Assembly: GCF_002849695.1 (NCBI RefSeq)
Contig: NZ_CP018937.1
Coordinates: 2,480,001 to 2,544,000 of the forward strand
DNA from: Bacteroides fragilis
Lineage (GTDB): Bacteria; Bacteroidota; Bacteroidia; Bacteroidales; Bacteroidaceae
Direction: 5' to 3'
Length of the DNA stretch: 64,000 bases
This document shows, piece after piece, positions 42,289-51,663 of this stretch. Made by a program: the position numbers and the translations under genes. The notes beneath the pieces are model-generated. The model saw only the letters and a program-made list of their open reading frames with translations, did no database searches and was not told the DNA's origin. The first letter of the stretch is position 1. Every line of letters starts with the position of its first letter.

Positions 42289-43482
42289 TCACAATTCTTT
42301 TATCATTCGATCAATAATATCTCTGGCTACTTCAGTCTTGGATTTTAACGGATAATCGGTTCTGCCTCTACAACTGAGAATACTGATTTTATTTGTATCG
42401 TAACGGAAACCTGCACCTGCATCATTCAATGAATTCAGCACAATAAAATCGAAGTTCTTCCGGATCAGTTTTCCTTCGGCATTACGCTGTTCATCATTCG
42501 TTTCAAGAGCGAAACCGATTAATTTCTGCCCCGGTGTCTTCAGTTTACCCAATGCAGCGGCAATATCGTGGGTAGGCTTGAGATGTAACATCAAATCATC
42601 TCCCTCCCGTTTTATCTTCTTATCGGCTACAACATCCGGAGTAAAATCTGCTACTGCAGCACATAATATTCCGGCATCCACCAATGGGTATTGCGCCATA
42701 GCAGACTCATACATTTCCTGAGCAGACTCCACATCAATACGGGTAATGTGTGAATGATATACCTTCTGTTGCACCGGTCCGGCTATCAGCACTACCTCCG
42801 CTCCGCGACGGGCACACTCCTCTGCTAATGCAAATCCCATTTTACCGGAAGAATAATTACCAATGAAACGTACCGGATCAATCTTTTCATAAGTCGGTCC
42901 GGCTGTAATCAGCACTTTCTTTCCAGCCAGCTCGCCCGTAGAGGAAAAGAACTCATCAAGTACCCGGATAATATTCTCCGGTTCTTCCATGCGCCCCTTA
43001 CCTACCAAATGGCTTGCCAATTCTCCCGAAGCCGGTTCAATGATATGATTACCGTATGAACGCAGCGTATCCAGATTCTTCTGGGTACTGGGATGCGCAA
43101 ACATATCCAAGTCCATGGCCGGAGCGATAAACACCGGTGCCTTCGCTGACAGATAAGTCGTGATCAGCATATTGTCTGCTATGCCATTTGCCATTTTACC
43201 AATGGTAGAAGCCGTCGCAGGCGCTATCAGCATAGCATCTGCCCAAAGCCCCAAATCTACGTGGCTGTTCCACGTTCCGTCCCGCTGGGCAAAAAACTCA
43301 CTGATAACAGGCTTACTGGTCAAAGCGGACAAAGTTATCGGAGTAATAAACTCCTTTCCGGCAGGAGTAATTACGACCTGTACCTCCGCTCCCTGTTTAA
43401 TCAAGCCGCGTATAATGTAGCAAGCCTTATAAGCAGCAATGCTACCGGTAATGCCAAGTATAATTTTCTTTCCGTTCAGCAT
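42289..43482 (-). CDS. coaBC: Bifunctional phosphopantothenoylcysteine decarboxylase/synthetase
   Basis: 397 residues. The N-terminal CoaC flavoprotein domain (1-185) has GITGSIAAYKA and HVDLGLWADAMLIAPATASTIGKMANGIADNML, with the catalytic His. The C-terminal CoaB domain (190-397) has ITAGPTYEKIDPVRFIGNYSSGKMG, AAVADFTPD and KKIKRE. It makes 4'-phosphopantetheine from phosphopantothenate and Cys for CoA. The start is 2 bp from the exonuclease stop and the stop 3 bp from recN, so the three genes form one operon. Confidence 0.95.
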   Translation of the reverse strand: MLNGKKIILGITGSIAAYKACYIIRGLIKQGAEVQVVITPAGKEFITPITLSALTSKPVISEFFAQRDGTWNSHVDLGLWADAMLIAPATASTIGKMANGIADNMLITTYLSAKAPVFIAPAMDLDMFAHPSTQKNLDTLRSYGNHIIEPASGELASHLVGKGRMEEPENIIRVLDEFFSSTGELAGKKVLITAGPTYEKIDPVRFIGNYSSGKMGFALAEECARRGAEVVLIAGPVQQKVYHSHITRIDVESAQEMYESAMAQYPLVDAGILCAAVADFTPDVVADKKIKREGDDLMLHLKPTHDIAAALGKLKTPGQKLIGFALETNDEQRNAEGKLIRKNFDFIVLNSLNDAGAGFRYDTNKISILSCRGRTDYPLKSKTEVARDIIDRMIKEL

Positions 43483-43484
43483 AG

Positions 43485-44258
43485 TTATTTTCCCGTTAAC
43501 TCACGCAGGCGAATCTTCGTCAACATGGCTTTTGTATTCAGCGTAAAGTCACTATTGAGAATCCAACTGTAATATCCGGGATCTTTTTTCAGCACTTCAC
43601 TCACCGACTGGCCTTTGTATTTGCCAAAATTAAAAACCTCCACTCCATTGTCATCATACACCATACGTCCGGCAAAATCCACATTCTTGTTATAGCTTGA
43701 GTAATCGGCCAGGAAAGACATATCGTTTTGCAAATCTTCCGGATAGCGGTCAAGTTGAGCCATCAGGACCTCGTACGTAGCGCGGGTATCGGCTTCCGCT
43801 GTATGTGCATCTTCCAAATTACGGCCACAATAGAATTTATAAGCAGCCGAAAGAGTACGTTGTTCCATCTTATGGAAAATCACCTGTACATCAACAAATT
43901 TGCGCTTACTCATATCAATATCAACCCCGGCACGAAGAAACTCTTCCGCCAACACGGGAATGTCAAAACGGTTGGAGTTGAAACCAGCCAGATCACAACC
44001 TTCAATGTCATTCGCAATGCTTTTTGCCACCTCCTTAAAAGTAGGACAATCAGCTACGTCAGCATCAAAAATACCATGAACGGCAGATGATTCGGCAGGA
44101 ATAGGCATTTCGGGATTAATACGGAGAGTTTTCGACTCTTCATTCCCGTTCGGATATACTTTAAGATAACAGATTTCTACAATTCGGTCTGAGTTGATGT
44201 TAGTCCCGGTCGTTTCCAGGTCGAAAAAGACAATAGGGTTCTTTAGGTTGAGTTTCAT
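43485..44258 (-). CDS. 3'-5' exonuclease (DnaQ-like) with DUF3820 tail
   Basis: 257 residues. A DEDDh exonuclease domain covers about 8-175: FFDLETTGTNI, FNSNRFDIPVLAEEF and the final H/D of DAHTAEADTRATYEVL. It is similar to DnaQ proofreading domains. The C-terminal 50 residues (FNFGKYKGQSVSEVLKKDPGYYSWILNSDF) match the DUF3820 module. It is probably DNA-associated, either proofreading or repair. It heads the operon with coaBC and recN. Upstream lies the 44280 inverted repeat and then dnaN. Confidence 0.85.
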   Translation of the reverse strand: MKLNLKNPIVFFDLETTGTNINSDRIVEICYLKVYPNGNEESKTLRINPEMPIPAESSAVHGIFDADVADCPTFKEVAKSIANDIEGCDLAGFNSNRFDIPVLAEEFLRAGVDIDMSKRKFVDVQVIFHKMEQRTLSAAYKFYCGRNLEDAHTAEADTRATYEVLMAQLDRYPEDLQNDMSFLADYSSYNKNVDFAGRMVYDDNGVEVFNFGKYKGQSVSEVLKKDPGYYSWILNSDFTLNTKAMLTKIRLRELTGK

Positions 44259-44279
44259 TGTTTATACGGTTTTGTTTAA

Positions 44280-44363
44280 ATTCACCACAGAGGACACCGA
44301 GTGCACAGAGCTTCAATTCCAAAGAATGATGTCTCTGTGATCTTTGTGTCCTCTGTAATGAAT
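44280..44363. repeat. Intergenic inverted repeat, CACAGAGGACACAGAG family
   Basis: Arms 44280-44310 and 44333-44363 pair over about 31 bases with about six mismatches. It has the same family text as the repeat at 11092. It separates the exonuclease gene from dnaN. Confidence 0.8.
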
Positions 44364-44386
44364 CCGATTCTATTTCTGTTCCGCAG

Positions 44387-45511
44387 TTAGTCGTTCAGCA
44401 TCATCGGCATCAGCAGCATCAACAAATCTTCGTTTTCTTCCTGTTCTACCGGAATAATGACACCTGCTCTTGACGGATCAGCCAATTCGATGATCACTTC
44501 CTCTGCCGAGATATTATTCAGAATATCGATCAGGAAAGTAGATTTAAAGCCAATACTCATTGCTGCACCGGCATATTGGCACACCTGTGTTTCCTCTGCA
44601 GAAGTAGAGAAATCAATATCCTGAGCCGAAACCACTATCTGGTTTTCCTGCATACGGAGTTTGATAAGACTGCTTGCCTGTGAAGAGAAAATGGATACAC
44701 GACGCAAAGCACCTATCAGCTGCATACGGTCTACCGTCACTTTGTGCGGATTGTTTTGTGGAATCACTGAATTATAATTGGGGTAGCGTCCTTCAATCAG
44801 ACGGCAAACCATACGATAACTTTCGAGCGTGAAGACAGCATTGCGTTCGTCAAACTCGATCACCACCATACCCGATTCCTTAGGCAACAGATTCTTCAAC
44901 AAAGTTGCCGGTTTTTTGGGCAAAATAAATGCAGCACGTTCATTTCCGCGTGCAGCCAATGTTTTACAACGTACCAACTTGTGCCCGTCCGAAGCTACCA
45001 TTGTAATGTCTTCAGTTGTAATGTCAAAGTAGATACCATTCATCACCGGACGGAGTTCGTCATCGGCAGTAGCAAATACCGAACGGTTAATGCCTCCCAG
45101 CAATATCTGTGCTTCCATCTCCACACGAACCGCATTATCACCGAGTGTAGCCGATTGCGGAAACTCGTCGGCATTCTGCCCCATCAGGCTATATTTACCA
45201 TTTTGGTACTGTACCGTAATTTCATAGGTATCCGGCTTTATTTCGAATGTCAATGGTTGTTCCGGAATCTCTTTCAATGCATCGAGCAACGTTTTTGCAG
45301 CGACGGCAAACTTTCCGTTAGAATCACTCTCGTTCACCTCAACCGAGGTTACCATCGTAGTTTCACTATCAGAAACAGTCACAGACAGTGTTCCGTCCTC
45401 CAACTGAAAGAGAAAACAATCTAAAATAGGCAGCGCATTTTTTGAGTTTATCACACGGCTAACAGCCTGTAAATGGCTAGAAAGTGCAGTACTTGAAACG
45501 ATAAATTTCAT
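44387..45511 (-). CDS. dnaN: DNA polymerase III beta clamp
   Basis: 374 residues from MKFIVSSTALSSHL at 45511. Upstream codons to 45646 are open but non-conserved and would swallow the promoter. Three clamp domains: opening LQAVSRVINSKNALPILDCF, middle VATADDELRPVMNGIYFDI with ASDGHKLV, and the closing TFLIDILNNI and MMLMPMM-like LLMLLMPM. It confers processivity on the replicative polymerase. It is preceded by a full Bacteroides promoter at 45550-45580. Confidence 0.95.
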   Translation of the reverse strand: MKFIVSSTALSSHLQAVSRVINSKNALPILDCFLFQLEDGTLSVTVSDSETTMVTSVEVNESDSNGKFAVAAKTLLDALKEIPEQPLTFEIKPDTYEITVQYQNGKYSLMGQNADEFPQSATLGDNAVRVEMEAQILLGGINRSVFATADDELRPVMNGIYFDITTEDITMVASDGHKLVRCKTLAARGNERAAFILPKKPATLLKNLLPKESGMVVIEFDERNAVFTLESYRMVCRLIEGRYPNYNSVIPQNNPHKVTVDRMQLIGALRRVSIFSSQASSLIKLRMQENQIVVSAQDIDFSTSAEETQVCQYAGAAMSIGFKSTFLIDILNNISAEEVIIELADPSRAGVIIPVEQEENEDLLMLLMPMMLND

Positions 45512-45549
45512 ATAATCTGTGATTTTAAATTTTATATTTTTGCAAAGCA

Positions 45550-45580
45550 CAAAGTTACAAAAAAGATCGAGGCAGCACAA
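45550..45580 (-). promoter_or_regulatory. Promoter of dnaN
   Basis: On the minus strand TTG (45578-45580), 20 bases, then TAACTTTG (45550-45557), 38 bases upstream of the ATG. It is a good TAnnTTTG match and supports the short start. Confidence 0.75.
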
Positions 45581-45632
45581 TAAAAGAGAAGAAAAAACAG
45601 GAGAATATTCGTCGGATATCCCTAAAAAATTG

Positions 45633-45640
45633 TAACTTCG
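45633..45640 (+). promoter_or_regulatory. -7 box of the DUF3127 gene
   Basis: TAACTTCG (one mismatch to TAnnTTTG), 23 bases before the ATG at 45664. Confidence 0.45.
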
Positions 45641-45663
45641 CCGCACAATTTAAAATTATCGCA

Positions 45664-46038
45664 ATGGAATTTACAGGAAAAATTATCGCTATACTCCAGC
45701 CCAGAGGTGGAGTTTCTAAGACAAGCGGCAACGAATGGAAGGCTCAGGAGTATGTAATCGAAAATCATGATCAATATCCAAAGAAAATGTGTTTCGACAT
45801 CTTCGGAGCAGACAAAATAGAACAATTCAACATCCAGATGGGTGAAGAGTTGACCGTATCATTCGATATCGATGCACGTCAATGGCAGGATCGTTGGTTC
45901 AACAGTATCCGTGCATGGAAAGTAGAGCGTGTAGGCGCAGGCGCACCCATGACTCCGGGAGCTCCGGTTCCCCCTCCGGCACCATCTTCAGCACCGGAAT
46001 TCATTGCCGGTGATGCAAAAGACGACTTGCCTTTCTAA
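45664..46038 (+). CDS. DUF3127 protein with an SSB-like C-terminal tip
   Basis: 124 residues. A compact beta-barrel domain (1-90) opens MEFTGKIIAILQPRGGVSKTSGNEWKAQEYVIENHDQYPK, the DUF3127 pattern, which has an OB-like look. A Pro/Ala-rich linker follows, and the extreme C-terminus reads DDLPF, the same sort of acidic-hydrophobic tip by which SSB proteins recruit replication and repair enzymes. The DNA-related neighbour is dnaN, divergent across 152 bases. The function is unknown, but DNA or RNA binding with partner recruitment is suggested by the tip. Confidence 0.85.
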   Translation: MEFTGKIIAILQPRGGVSKTSGNEWKAQEYVIENHDQYPKKMCFDIFGADKIEQFNIQMGEELTVSFDIDARQWQDRWFNSIRAWKVERVGAGAPMTPGAPVPPPAPSSAPEFIAGDAKDDLPF

Positions 46039-46057
46039 GCAAACATGCCTTGGTATA

Positions 46058-46106
46058 AGACACAAAACCCCGAAAGAAATTGGATAACTTTCGGGGTTTT
46101 GTGTCT
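46058..46106. terminator. Strong bidirectional terminator
   Basis: A perfect 19-bp stem (46058-46076 with 46088-46106), loop of 11. It lies between the converging DUF3127 and 46117 genes. Confidence 0.9.
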
Positions 46107-46116
46107 CTTACCGTAG

Positions 46117-47754
46117 TCAGGAAACATCGTCAGAATCACCTTTATAAATCAAAACCACATTAGGATAGACAACTCCATCAGTACAGGTAAATTGTGCAGA
46201 AAGAACAAAATGACGGAAGAACTCCTGATTGCGAAAGAAAAATGCAGGTATCAACCTGACGTAGTTCTCCGGCTGGGAAAAAGTTTCTCCCAAGTCAGCC
46301 ACCATCATAAAGTTATATGACGGAGAAAGATTTACTATCGCTTCCTCGTATCCGGGAGTATCGTTCAGAATTTCTTTTTTATCCAGGCAACGGACATATG
46401 TGGCAAGACTCTCCGCATCCGGAGCCAAAATTAGTCTCTCTCCATAGAAACAAGCATAGACATATAAGGCAGATTCCGTGATTCCGGTCAATTGCGTAAA
46501 CAATGTATTACGTGGCAACACATAAAGCGTATAAGCTCTTAAAGGCGTATTACAGAAAGTAGTACGTGGCTTCGGAGGGCCGTCCACTTCTTTCGGAGCA
46601 CTCCGGAGTACTCCTTGCAACACCCGCTCAGCCTGCTGGACATCCTTCAAGGGAATGCTCATCACCGCACAAGGATTCGCAAGAGTGTCCGCCGAATGGA
46701 ACAGACAGGTCACAAGTTCGCCTCCGGCATTATCCTTGAGGAATGCAAGCAGTTCTCCGTCCCGGTCCCTGATATAGTCTGAATAGGTTGATGTTGTATA
46801 TTCCTGCCGGGCAGTAAAGTCAAGCATCGCCTGCATATCCGTCACCGACCGTTTATTGAAAAAGAAAGTAGAAGCCGGCAGGATGTCTCCCGGAAAGTCT
46901 TCTACAGGTTGTTGTTGCCGAAGCACGTTCATAAAAGTCATACAGGTATCAGTATCATGACTGACTCCAGAAAAGTAAATGGCATCCCCGTTCATTTTCA
47001 TATCAAATTCGGTCCATCCCCCCAATTGTGTACACGAACGAATCCCATCGGTAGCCTTGCCCATACTTAGGGGTTGCATACGAGCATAAATAGTAGCCGC
47101 TACACGGGCACGCTTGTCTTCATGCACTTTTACAAAAGAGCTGTCGGTCAGCAAAGACTTTTTCGACAAACGTGCGTCGATCACTTGTTCTATCAGCTTC
47201 TTCTGATAGCTCACCGCCAAAAAATCGGAAGTGAAGTAGCAAGCTAAAAAGCTATCATCCGGCATCGGATAGATACGTATCTCCTCCCCTTTATAATCAA
47301 ACAGTTTTGATGGGAAACTGCTTGAACAGTATTTACGTATAAATTTCTCCACTAACTCATAGTCACCATTTCCCAAACTGCAATACAACACCTGGTTGCG
47401 GTCATTATCCGGCTCATGAAAACTCAGCAACACCTTATTCATCTGTTTACTCAACCCGTGAGGCGTATCTTCCAACAATGTATAAAGATGGAGTTTCAAA
47501 TAAGAAAATAATTTGGAAATATAAAGGAAATGCTGATCTTTGCTACAGCTCAGTTCATTGATACTCTGTATCATTCCGGCAAGATCATCCGTTTCGAGAA
47601 CCACAGTGGCCGAGCGCGGAACAAGCGCATAAAGATTAAAGTCTTTACGCCCCTCAACCGCCGATAATCTGAAAAAAGAAAACATAGCAAAGCCTGTACA
47701 CAGTAGTACAACAGACGAGATTACGGCTATTTTCACTATCGTACGGAGTTTCAT
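46117..47754 (-). CDS. Membrane-anchored uncharacterised protein, DUF3352-like
   Basis: 545 residues. One N-terminal helix (10-32) anchors it; the rest faces the periplasm. It opens LYALVPRSATVVLETDDLAGMIQSI, a pattern seen in DUF3352-type proteins that begin with a hydrophobic anchor and then an alpha/beta repeat domain. Several AVSYQKKLIEQVIDARLSKKSL-like stretches suggest internal repetition. No catalytic motif is visible. A good promoter precedes it (47781-47812). Its stop faces a strong terminator. The family assignment is tentative. Confidence 0.7.
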   Translation of the reverse strand: MKLRTIVKIAVISSVVLLCTGFAMFSFFRLSAVEGRKDFNLYALVPRSATVVLETDDLAGMIQSINELSCSKDQHFLYISKLFSYLKLHLYTLLEDTPHGLSKQMNKVLLSFHEPDNDRNQVLYCSLGNGDYELVEKFIRKYCSSSFPSKLFDYKGEEIRIYPMPDDSFLACYFTSDFLAVSYQKKLIEQVIDARLSKKSLLTDSSFVKVHEDKRARVAATIYARMQPLSMGKATDGIRSCTQLGGWTEFDMKMNGDAIYFSGVSHDTDTCMTFMNVLRQQQPVEDFPGDILPASTFFFNKRSVTDMQAMLDFTARQEYTTSTYSDYIRDRDGELLAFLKDNAGGELVTCLFHSADTLANPCAVMSIPLKDVQQAERVLQGVLRSAPKEVDGPPKPRTTFCNTPLRAYTLYVLPRNTLFTQLTGITESALYVYACFYGERLILAPDAESLATYVRCLDKKEILNDTPGYEEAIVNLSPSYNFMMVADLGETFSQPENYVRLIPAFFFRNQEFFRHFVLSAQFTCTDGVVYPNVVLIYKGDSDDVS

Positions 47755-47780
47755 GGCGTTCGTTGTTTATCGGCTCACTG

Positions 47781-47812
47781 CAAAAATAATAAATTCTCCA
47801 AATAAAACAAAA
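47781..47812 (-). promoter_or_regulatory. Promoter of the 46117-47754 gene
   Basis: On the minus strand TTTTG (47808-47812), 19 bases, TATTTTTG (47781-47788); 26 bases to the ATG. Confidence 0.8.
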
Positions 47813-47846
47813 TATACTTAAAGAAAGAATTATTAAGCATTAATCA

Positions 47847-48605
47847 CTAACATTCTATTTCAAGCCCGTCGAATGCAAAATGCACATGCGGAGGAAGTAG
47901 TTTTTCCACATCTGCCTGAAGTCCAATATGATGACTCATGTGAATAAACCAGGTTTCCTTTGCCCCAATGCGTTTCACAGCCTCCAGCGCTTCAGAAAGG
48001 CTTTGATGGGTGTTGTGTGGCGCTACGCGCAATGCATTCATCACCAGCACATCTACCCCTTGCAACTGCTCAAACGATTCATCAGGCATGGTCAGCATAT
48101 CAGTAATATATCCGAGCTTACCGATCCGATATCCCAGAATGGGCAGTTTGCCGTGCATTACCCTCAAGGGCAACACTTCGATATGATTAACAAGAAACGG
48201 ACGATTGGGTTCAATCTCACGCAAAGGAATATTCGGAACTCCCGGATAAGTATGTTCCACAAAACAATAAGGCATCCGGCTACGCAAACGCTCAGCCGTA
48301 TACATTTCGGCATAAATAGGCACTTCTCCGAAACGACAGAAAGGGCGTAAGTCGTCCAATCCTCCCACATGGTCGTAATGTTCGTGGGAAATCAATACTG
48401 CATCAATCTTACCAAACGGGACATGTAACATCTGTTCCCTGAAATCCGGACCGCAGTCCATCAATAAAGTAGTATCCCCGGCCTGAACCAACGCCGAGGT
48501 ACGAAGACGATGATCTCTCGGATCTTTTGAAGTACAAACCGCACAAGTGCATCCAATCTCGGGCACTCCGGTAGAAGTCCCGCTACCAAGTATTCTTATT
48601 TTCAT
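47847..48605 (-). CDS. Metallo-beta-lactamase-fold hydrolase, PhnP-like
   Basis: 252 residues, cytoplasmic. The HxHxDH signature appears as SHEHYDHVGGLDDL (about residue 77), plus MDCGPDFREQML, MHGKLPILGYRIG and FIHMSHHIGL toward the end. GSGTSTGVPEIGCTCAVC opens the protein, with Cys residues that may bind an extra zinc as in PhnP. The PhnP family hydrolyses cyclic ribose phosphates; the role in Bacteroides, which lacks other phn genes here, may be nucleotide repair. It abuts murB by 1 bp. Confidence 0.88.
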   Translation of the reverse strand: MKIRILGSGTSTGVPEIGCTCAVCTSKDPRDHRLRTSALVQAGDTTLLMDCGPDFREQMLHVPFGKIDAVLISHEHYDHVGGLDDLRPFCRFGEVPIYAEMYTAERLRSRMPYCFVEHTYPGVPNIPLREIEPNRPFLVNHIEVLPLRVMHGKLPILGYRIGKLGYITDMLTMPDESFEQLQGVDVLVMNALRVAPHNTHQSLSEALEAVKRIGAKETWFIHMSHHIGLQADVEKLLPPHVHFAFDGLEIEC

Positions 48606-48606
48606 T

Positions 48607-49605
48607 TCAGATAAAATTCACCTCCGGATGAATATCTATTCCAAATTTCTCTCTAACCGAGGCGCGTACTGCATCCGAAAGTGCTATAACATCCGCTCCT
48701 CTGGCTCCTCCGCGATTCACCAGCACCAGCGCTTGCTTATCATGTACCGCTGCCGGTCCCAAAGCTTTACCTTTCCAGCCACACTGATCAATCATCCAAC
48801 CGGCAGGAATCTTTATCCGGTCGGCATCTATTTCGTAAAAAGGCATATGTGGATACTCTTCTTGCAACGCTTCAAATTTGATGCGGGACACAATCGGATT
48901 CATAAAGAAACTTCCCGCATTACCCATCACCCGGGGATCCGGCAATTTCTCCTCACGGATGGCGATAATCACCCGGCGCACAGTCTCCAATGTCACCGTA
49001 GGATACTTCTCTAATTCCCGGCGGATAGTACCGTAATCCAACGTATAATATTCCTTCTTACTTAACTTAAAGCTGACATAAGTGACAAAAACACTCTTAT
49101 TTGCAGGACGCTTAAAGATACTGTCCCGATAGGAATATCCACACTCCGAAATATCATAAACACGTTCTTTCCCCTCAATGTTCAAGGTTTCCACCCGCAC
49201 AATCAGATCTTTTACCTCAACCCCATAAGCCCCGATATTCTGCACCGCACTGGCTCCCACTTCTCCGGGAATCAGGGAGAGATTTTCCGCACCGTACCAA
49301 TTATGCTTCACGCAATAATCCACAAAGTCGTCCCAGACTACACCTGCTCCTACACGAACGACAATTTCATCATCCGTTTCGTCCGCCACCTCTACTCCTT
49401 CGATACGCGAGTGTAAAACAGTACCTTCGTAATCTTTAGTAAACAGCAGGTTACTGCCCCCCCCAATGTGCAAATAAGGAGAAGTCACTTGTCCTGAATC
49501 AATCAACCGATGCAATTCATCCACTGAAGCGTACTCCAAAAAACGAGCTGCGGACACATCGATGCCAAAAGTGTTATGTGATAAAAGAGAGTATTTTTGT
49601 TCCAT
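48607..49605 (-). CDS. murB: UDP-N-acetylenolpyruvoylglucosamine reductase
   Basis: 332 residues from [17 protein letters not shown] at 49605; the in-frame ATG at 49620 is five codons further upstream. FAD-binding [42 protein letters not shown] and the proton-donor Ser region of [10 protein letters not shown] place it in the MurB family (type I). It makes UDP-MurNAc for peptidoglycan. Its stop is 1 bp from the MBL gene start, and it follows the DUF4348 gene by 18 bp. Confidence 0.93.
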   Translation of the reverse strand: MEQKYSLLSHNTFGIDVSAARFLEYASVDELHRLIDSGQVTSPYLHIGGGSNLLFTKDYEGTVLHSRIEGVEVADETDDEIVVRVGAGVVWDDFVDYCVKHNWYGAENLSLIPGEVGASAVQNIGAYGVEVKDLIVRVETLNIEGKERVYDISECGYSYRDSIFKRPANKSVFVTYVSFKLSKKEYYTLDYGTIRRELEKYPTVTLETVRRVIIAIREEKLPDPRVMGNAGSFFMNPIVSRIKFEALQEEYPHMPFYEIDADRIKIPAGWMIDQCGWKGKALGPAAVHDKQALVLVNRGGARGADVIALSDAVRASVREKFGIDIHPEVNFI

Positions 49606-49623
49606 AATCATAAAAAGCAATCA

Positions 49624-50478
49624 CTAAATACTTGTATCCTCAAACTTATACAACTCCCAACCACTGTCTTTGCGCTGGAAATAGAGGATATTGGAGAACC
49701 CGTTGCCAATACCTTTCAATGCCAATATCTTGTGTGAAGTATTGTCATCATTCTGCTGTCCGTAGTTAATATTCGAAAGCTTATCAGTAGGCAATACCGG
49801 CTTAAAGGCAAACCATTGGTTCAAGTCAAGTGTAGTTTCGAGTATTGAGAAATCGTCATCCGGATCTGTGGTAACAAACGCAAGCGGCTGCCGGATTCGG
49901 TGACTCTGGAAGATACTGTCTGTTGCAAAGTGCCCATAGAATTCGACGAAATCCTCATTCTCGCTTTTCTCAATCGGACGCAGATTGATTGCTTCAAGCA
50001 TCCACGCCCCTTTAATTCTTTCAAAATAATATTTCTTCACCATTCGTTTCTTGATGAAAATCCATTCCACCTGAACGGAAGTGAGTGAAGTATCCCCTAC
50101 CATGTCCATGTCCTCTTCCCGGTCGAAGAGCAAGGTATAATAACTCTGTTTAGTAAACAAGTCATCGTGCTTCCAGTACTTCTTATCAATTTTTGAAGCT
50201 CGTTCTCCGCTGTAGTAGGGCAACGGAAACACTACGCGCTGCCTTTGCAGAGCGTCATCAGAAGCAAAGTTATAGATAAAGTCGTCAAACGATTCGTCAG
50301 CTTCAATCGGTTTAGGTTCGTCCGAAGCCTTCTCTTTATCAATGGAGTCGGCTTTGTTCACCATAGCCGAATCTACCAGATGTGTAATAGATGCAAAGGG
50401 GTCAGCGTCAGTCTTTTTGTTGTTTCCACATGCGGCAAACAACACCAGGACGGTGACTCCCGCCATTATTGTTTTCAT
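49624..50478 (-). CDS. DUF4348 lipoprotein
   Basis: 284 residues from MKTIMAGVTVLVLFAACG at 50478. The extra 13 codons from 50517 would spoil the signal peptide. Lipobox LFAAC, then a charged linker (SVDKEKASDEPK-like) and the DUF4348 domain, which opens SFDDFIYNFASDDALQRQRVVFPLPYY and ends DSGWELYKFED. It is expected on the periplasmic side of a membrane; function unknown. The first gene of the murB/MBL transcript unit; DUF4348 is typical of Bacteroidetes. Confidence 0.85.
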   Translation of the reverse strand: MKTIMAGVTVLVLFAACGNNKKTDADPFASITHLVDSAMVNKADSIDKEKASDEPKPIEADESFDDFIYNFASDDALQRQRVVFPLPYYSGERASKIDKKYWKHDDLFTKQSYYTLLFDREEDMDMVGDTSLTSVQVEWIFIKKRMVKKYYFERIKGAWMLEAINLRPIEKSENEDFVEFYGHFATDSIFQSHRIRQPLAFVTTDPDDDFSILETTLDLNQWFAFKPVLPTDKLSNINYGQQNDDNTSHKILALKGIGNGFSNILYFQRKDSGWELYKFEDTSI

Positions 50479-50573
50479 TTTAATAGTTAGCAATGTGTCG
50501 ATATTCCCATGTGCCAACCGGTTTTCAAAACCATTTCATTATTCCGGCGAGCACATGGGCCTATATCATCACA

Positions 50574-51527
50574 TTATTTTAATTTAGCTCTTAGTTTTTC
50601 AAGCATATCTACTGTCATACTTTCCAAATCGTAAGCCGGTTTCCAGCCCCACTCTTCGCGGGCACAAGAATCATCCATACTGTCAGGCCAGCTGTTGGCG
50701 ATGCGCTGTTTCAGCGGGTCTACCTTATATTCCATTTCAAAGTCAGGAACATGTTTCTTGATGGCAGCATAAATTGTTTCGGGTGCAAAGCTCATAGAAG
50801 CGATGTTGAAAGCATTACGGTGTACCAGTTTCGTCGGATCAGCTTCCATCAGCGAGATAGCTGCGTTCAGCGCATCCGGCATATACATCATATCCATCAG
50901 TGTTCCTTCCGGAATCGGACAGATAAACTTCTCTCCTTTTACGGCAGAGTAGTAGATGTCTACTGCGTAGTCAGTCGTACCACCTCCCGGAGGTGTCACA
51001 TTCGAAATGATTCCCGGGAAACGCACGGCACGTGTATCTACGCCATACTTATTAAAATAATAGTCGCTCAGCAACTCCGTGGTTACCTTGCTGATACCAT
51101 ACATAGTGCGCGGACGCTGAATGGTATCCTGCGGTGTCTGCACGTGAGGTGTGCTTTCACCAAACGAACCGATCGAACTTGGAGTGAACACGGCGCATTT
51201 GTTTTCGCGGGCCACTTCGAGTACATTCCATAATCCGTCGATACCGATTTTCCAAGCCAGTTTGGGCTTCGATTCGGCCACAACAGACAGCAGGGCTGCC
51301 AGGTTGTAGATTGTGTCGATATTATACTCCTTCACTACAGAGGCGATCATCTCCTGATCTGTTACATCGACTACCGCCGACGGACCGGATTCTTTCAATT
51401 CCCCTTTGGGCTCTGCCCCGTGAATATAACCTGCTACTACATGTGTGTTTCCGTAGCGTTTACGTAGTTCCATCGTGAGCTCCGAACCAATCTGGCCGGT
51501 TGCTCCAATTACCAAAATATTTTTCAT
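50574..51527 (-). CDS. tdh: L-threonine 3-dehydrogenase, SDR type
   Basis: 317 residues, an extended SDR (UDP-galactose-epimerase-like) enzyme. The NAD loop is VIGATGQIGSEL. It has NLAALLSVVAE, SSIGSFGESTPH, the catalytic YGISK (Tyr-x-x-x-Lys, about residue 143), and RFPGIISNVTPPGGGTTDYAVDI, the stretch that distinguishes short-chain threonine dehydrogenases. It oxidises threonine to 2-amino-3-ketobutyrate, the substrate of Kbl, whose gene is divergent 136 bases away. Confidence 0.92.
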   Translation of the reverse strand: MKNILVIGATGQIGSELTMELRKRYGNTHVVAGYIHGAEPKGELKESGPSAVVDVTDQEMIASVVKEYNIDTIYNLAALLSVVAESKPKLAWKIGIDGLWNVLEVARENKCAVFTPSSIGSFGESTPHVQTPQDTIQRPRTMYGISKVTTELLSDYYFNKYGVDTRAVRFPGIISNVTPPGGGTTDYAVDIYYSAVKGEKFICPIPEGTLMDMMYMPDALNAAISLMEADPTKLVHRNAFNIASMSFAPETIYAAIKKHVPDFEMEYKVDPLKQRIANSWPDSMDDSCAREEWGWKPAYDLESMTVDMLEKLRAKLK

Positions 51528-51565
51528 TATCTTTACTAATAAGGTGTATTAAGCTAAATGGTGCG

Positions 51566-51573
51566 CAAAGTAA
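51566..51573 (-). promoter_or_regulatory. -7 box of the threonine dehydrogenase gene
   Basis: TTACTTTG on the minus strand (one mismatch to TAnnTTTG), 38 bases from the ATG at 51527. Confidence 0.5.
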
Positions 51574-51606
51574 GCACTTTTTTTTCATTTTTATACCAAA
51601 TATATG

Positions 51607-51637
51607 TTGTTTATTCCAAGAAAAATTGTGTCCTTTG
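51607..51637 (+). promoter_or_regulatory. Promoter of kbl
   Basis: TTG (51607-51609), 20 bases, GTCCTTTG (51630-51637), 26 bases before ATG 51664. The -7 box lacks the TA pair. Confidence 0.5.
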
Positions 51638-51663
51638 CAAAAGAAACTAAAACCCCAAACACT

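Noticed and set aside
44387..45646. Long start of dnaN at 45646
   Set aside because: The clamp begins MKFIVSS at 45511, and the promoter lies between the two starts.
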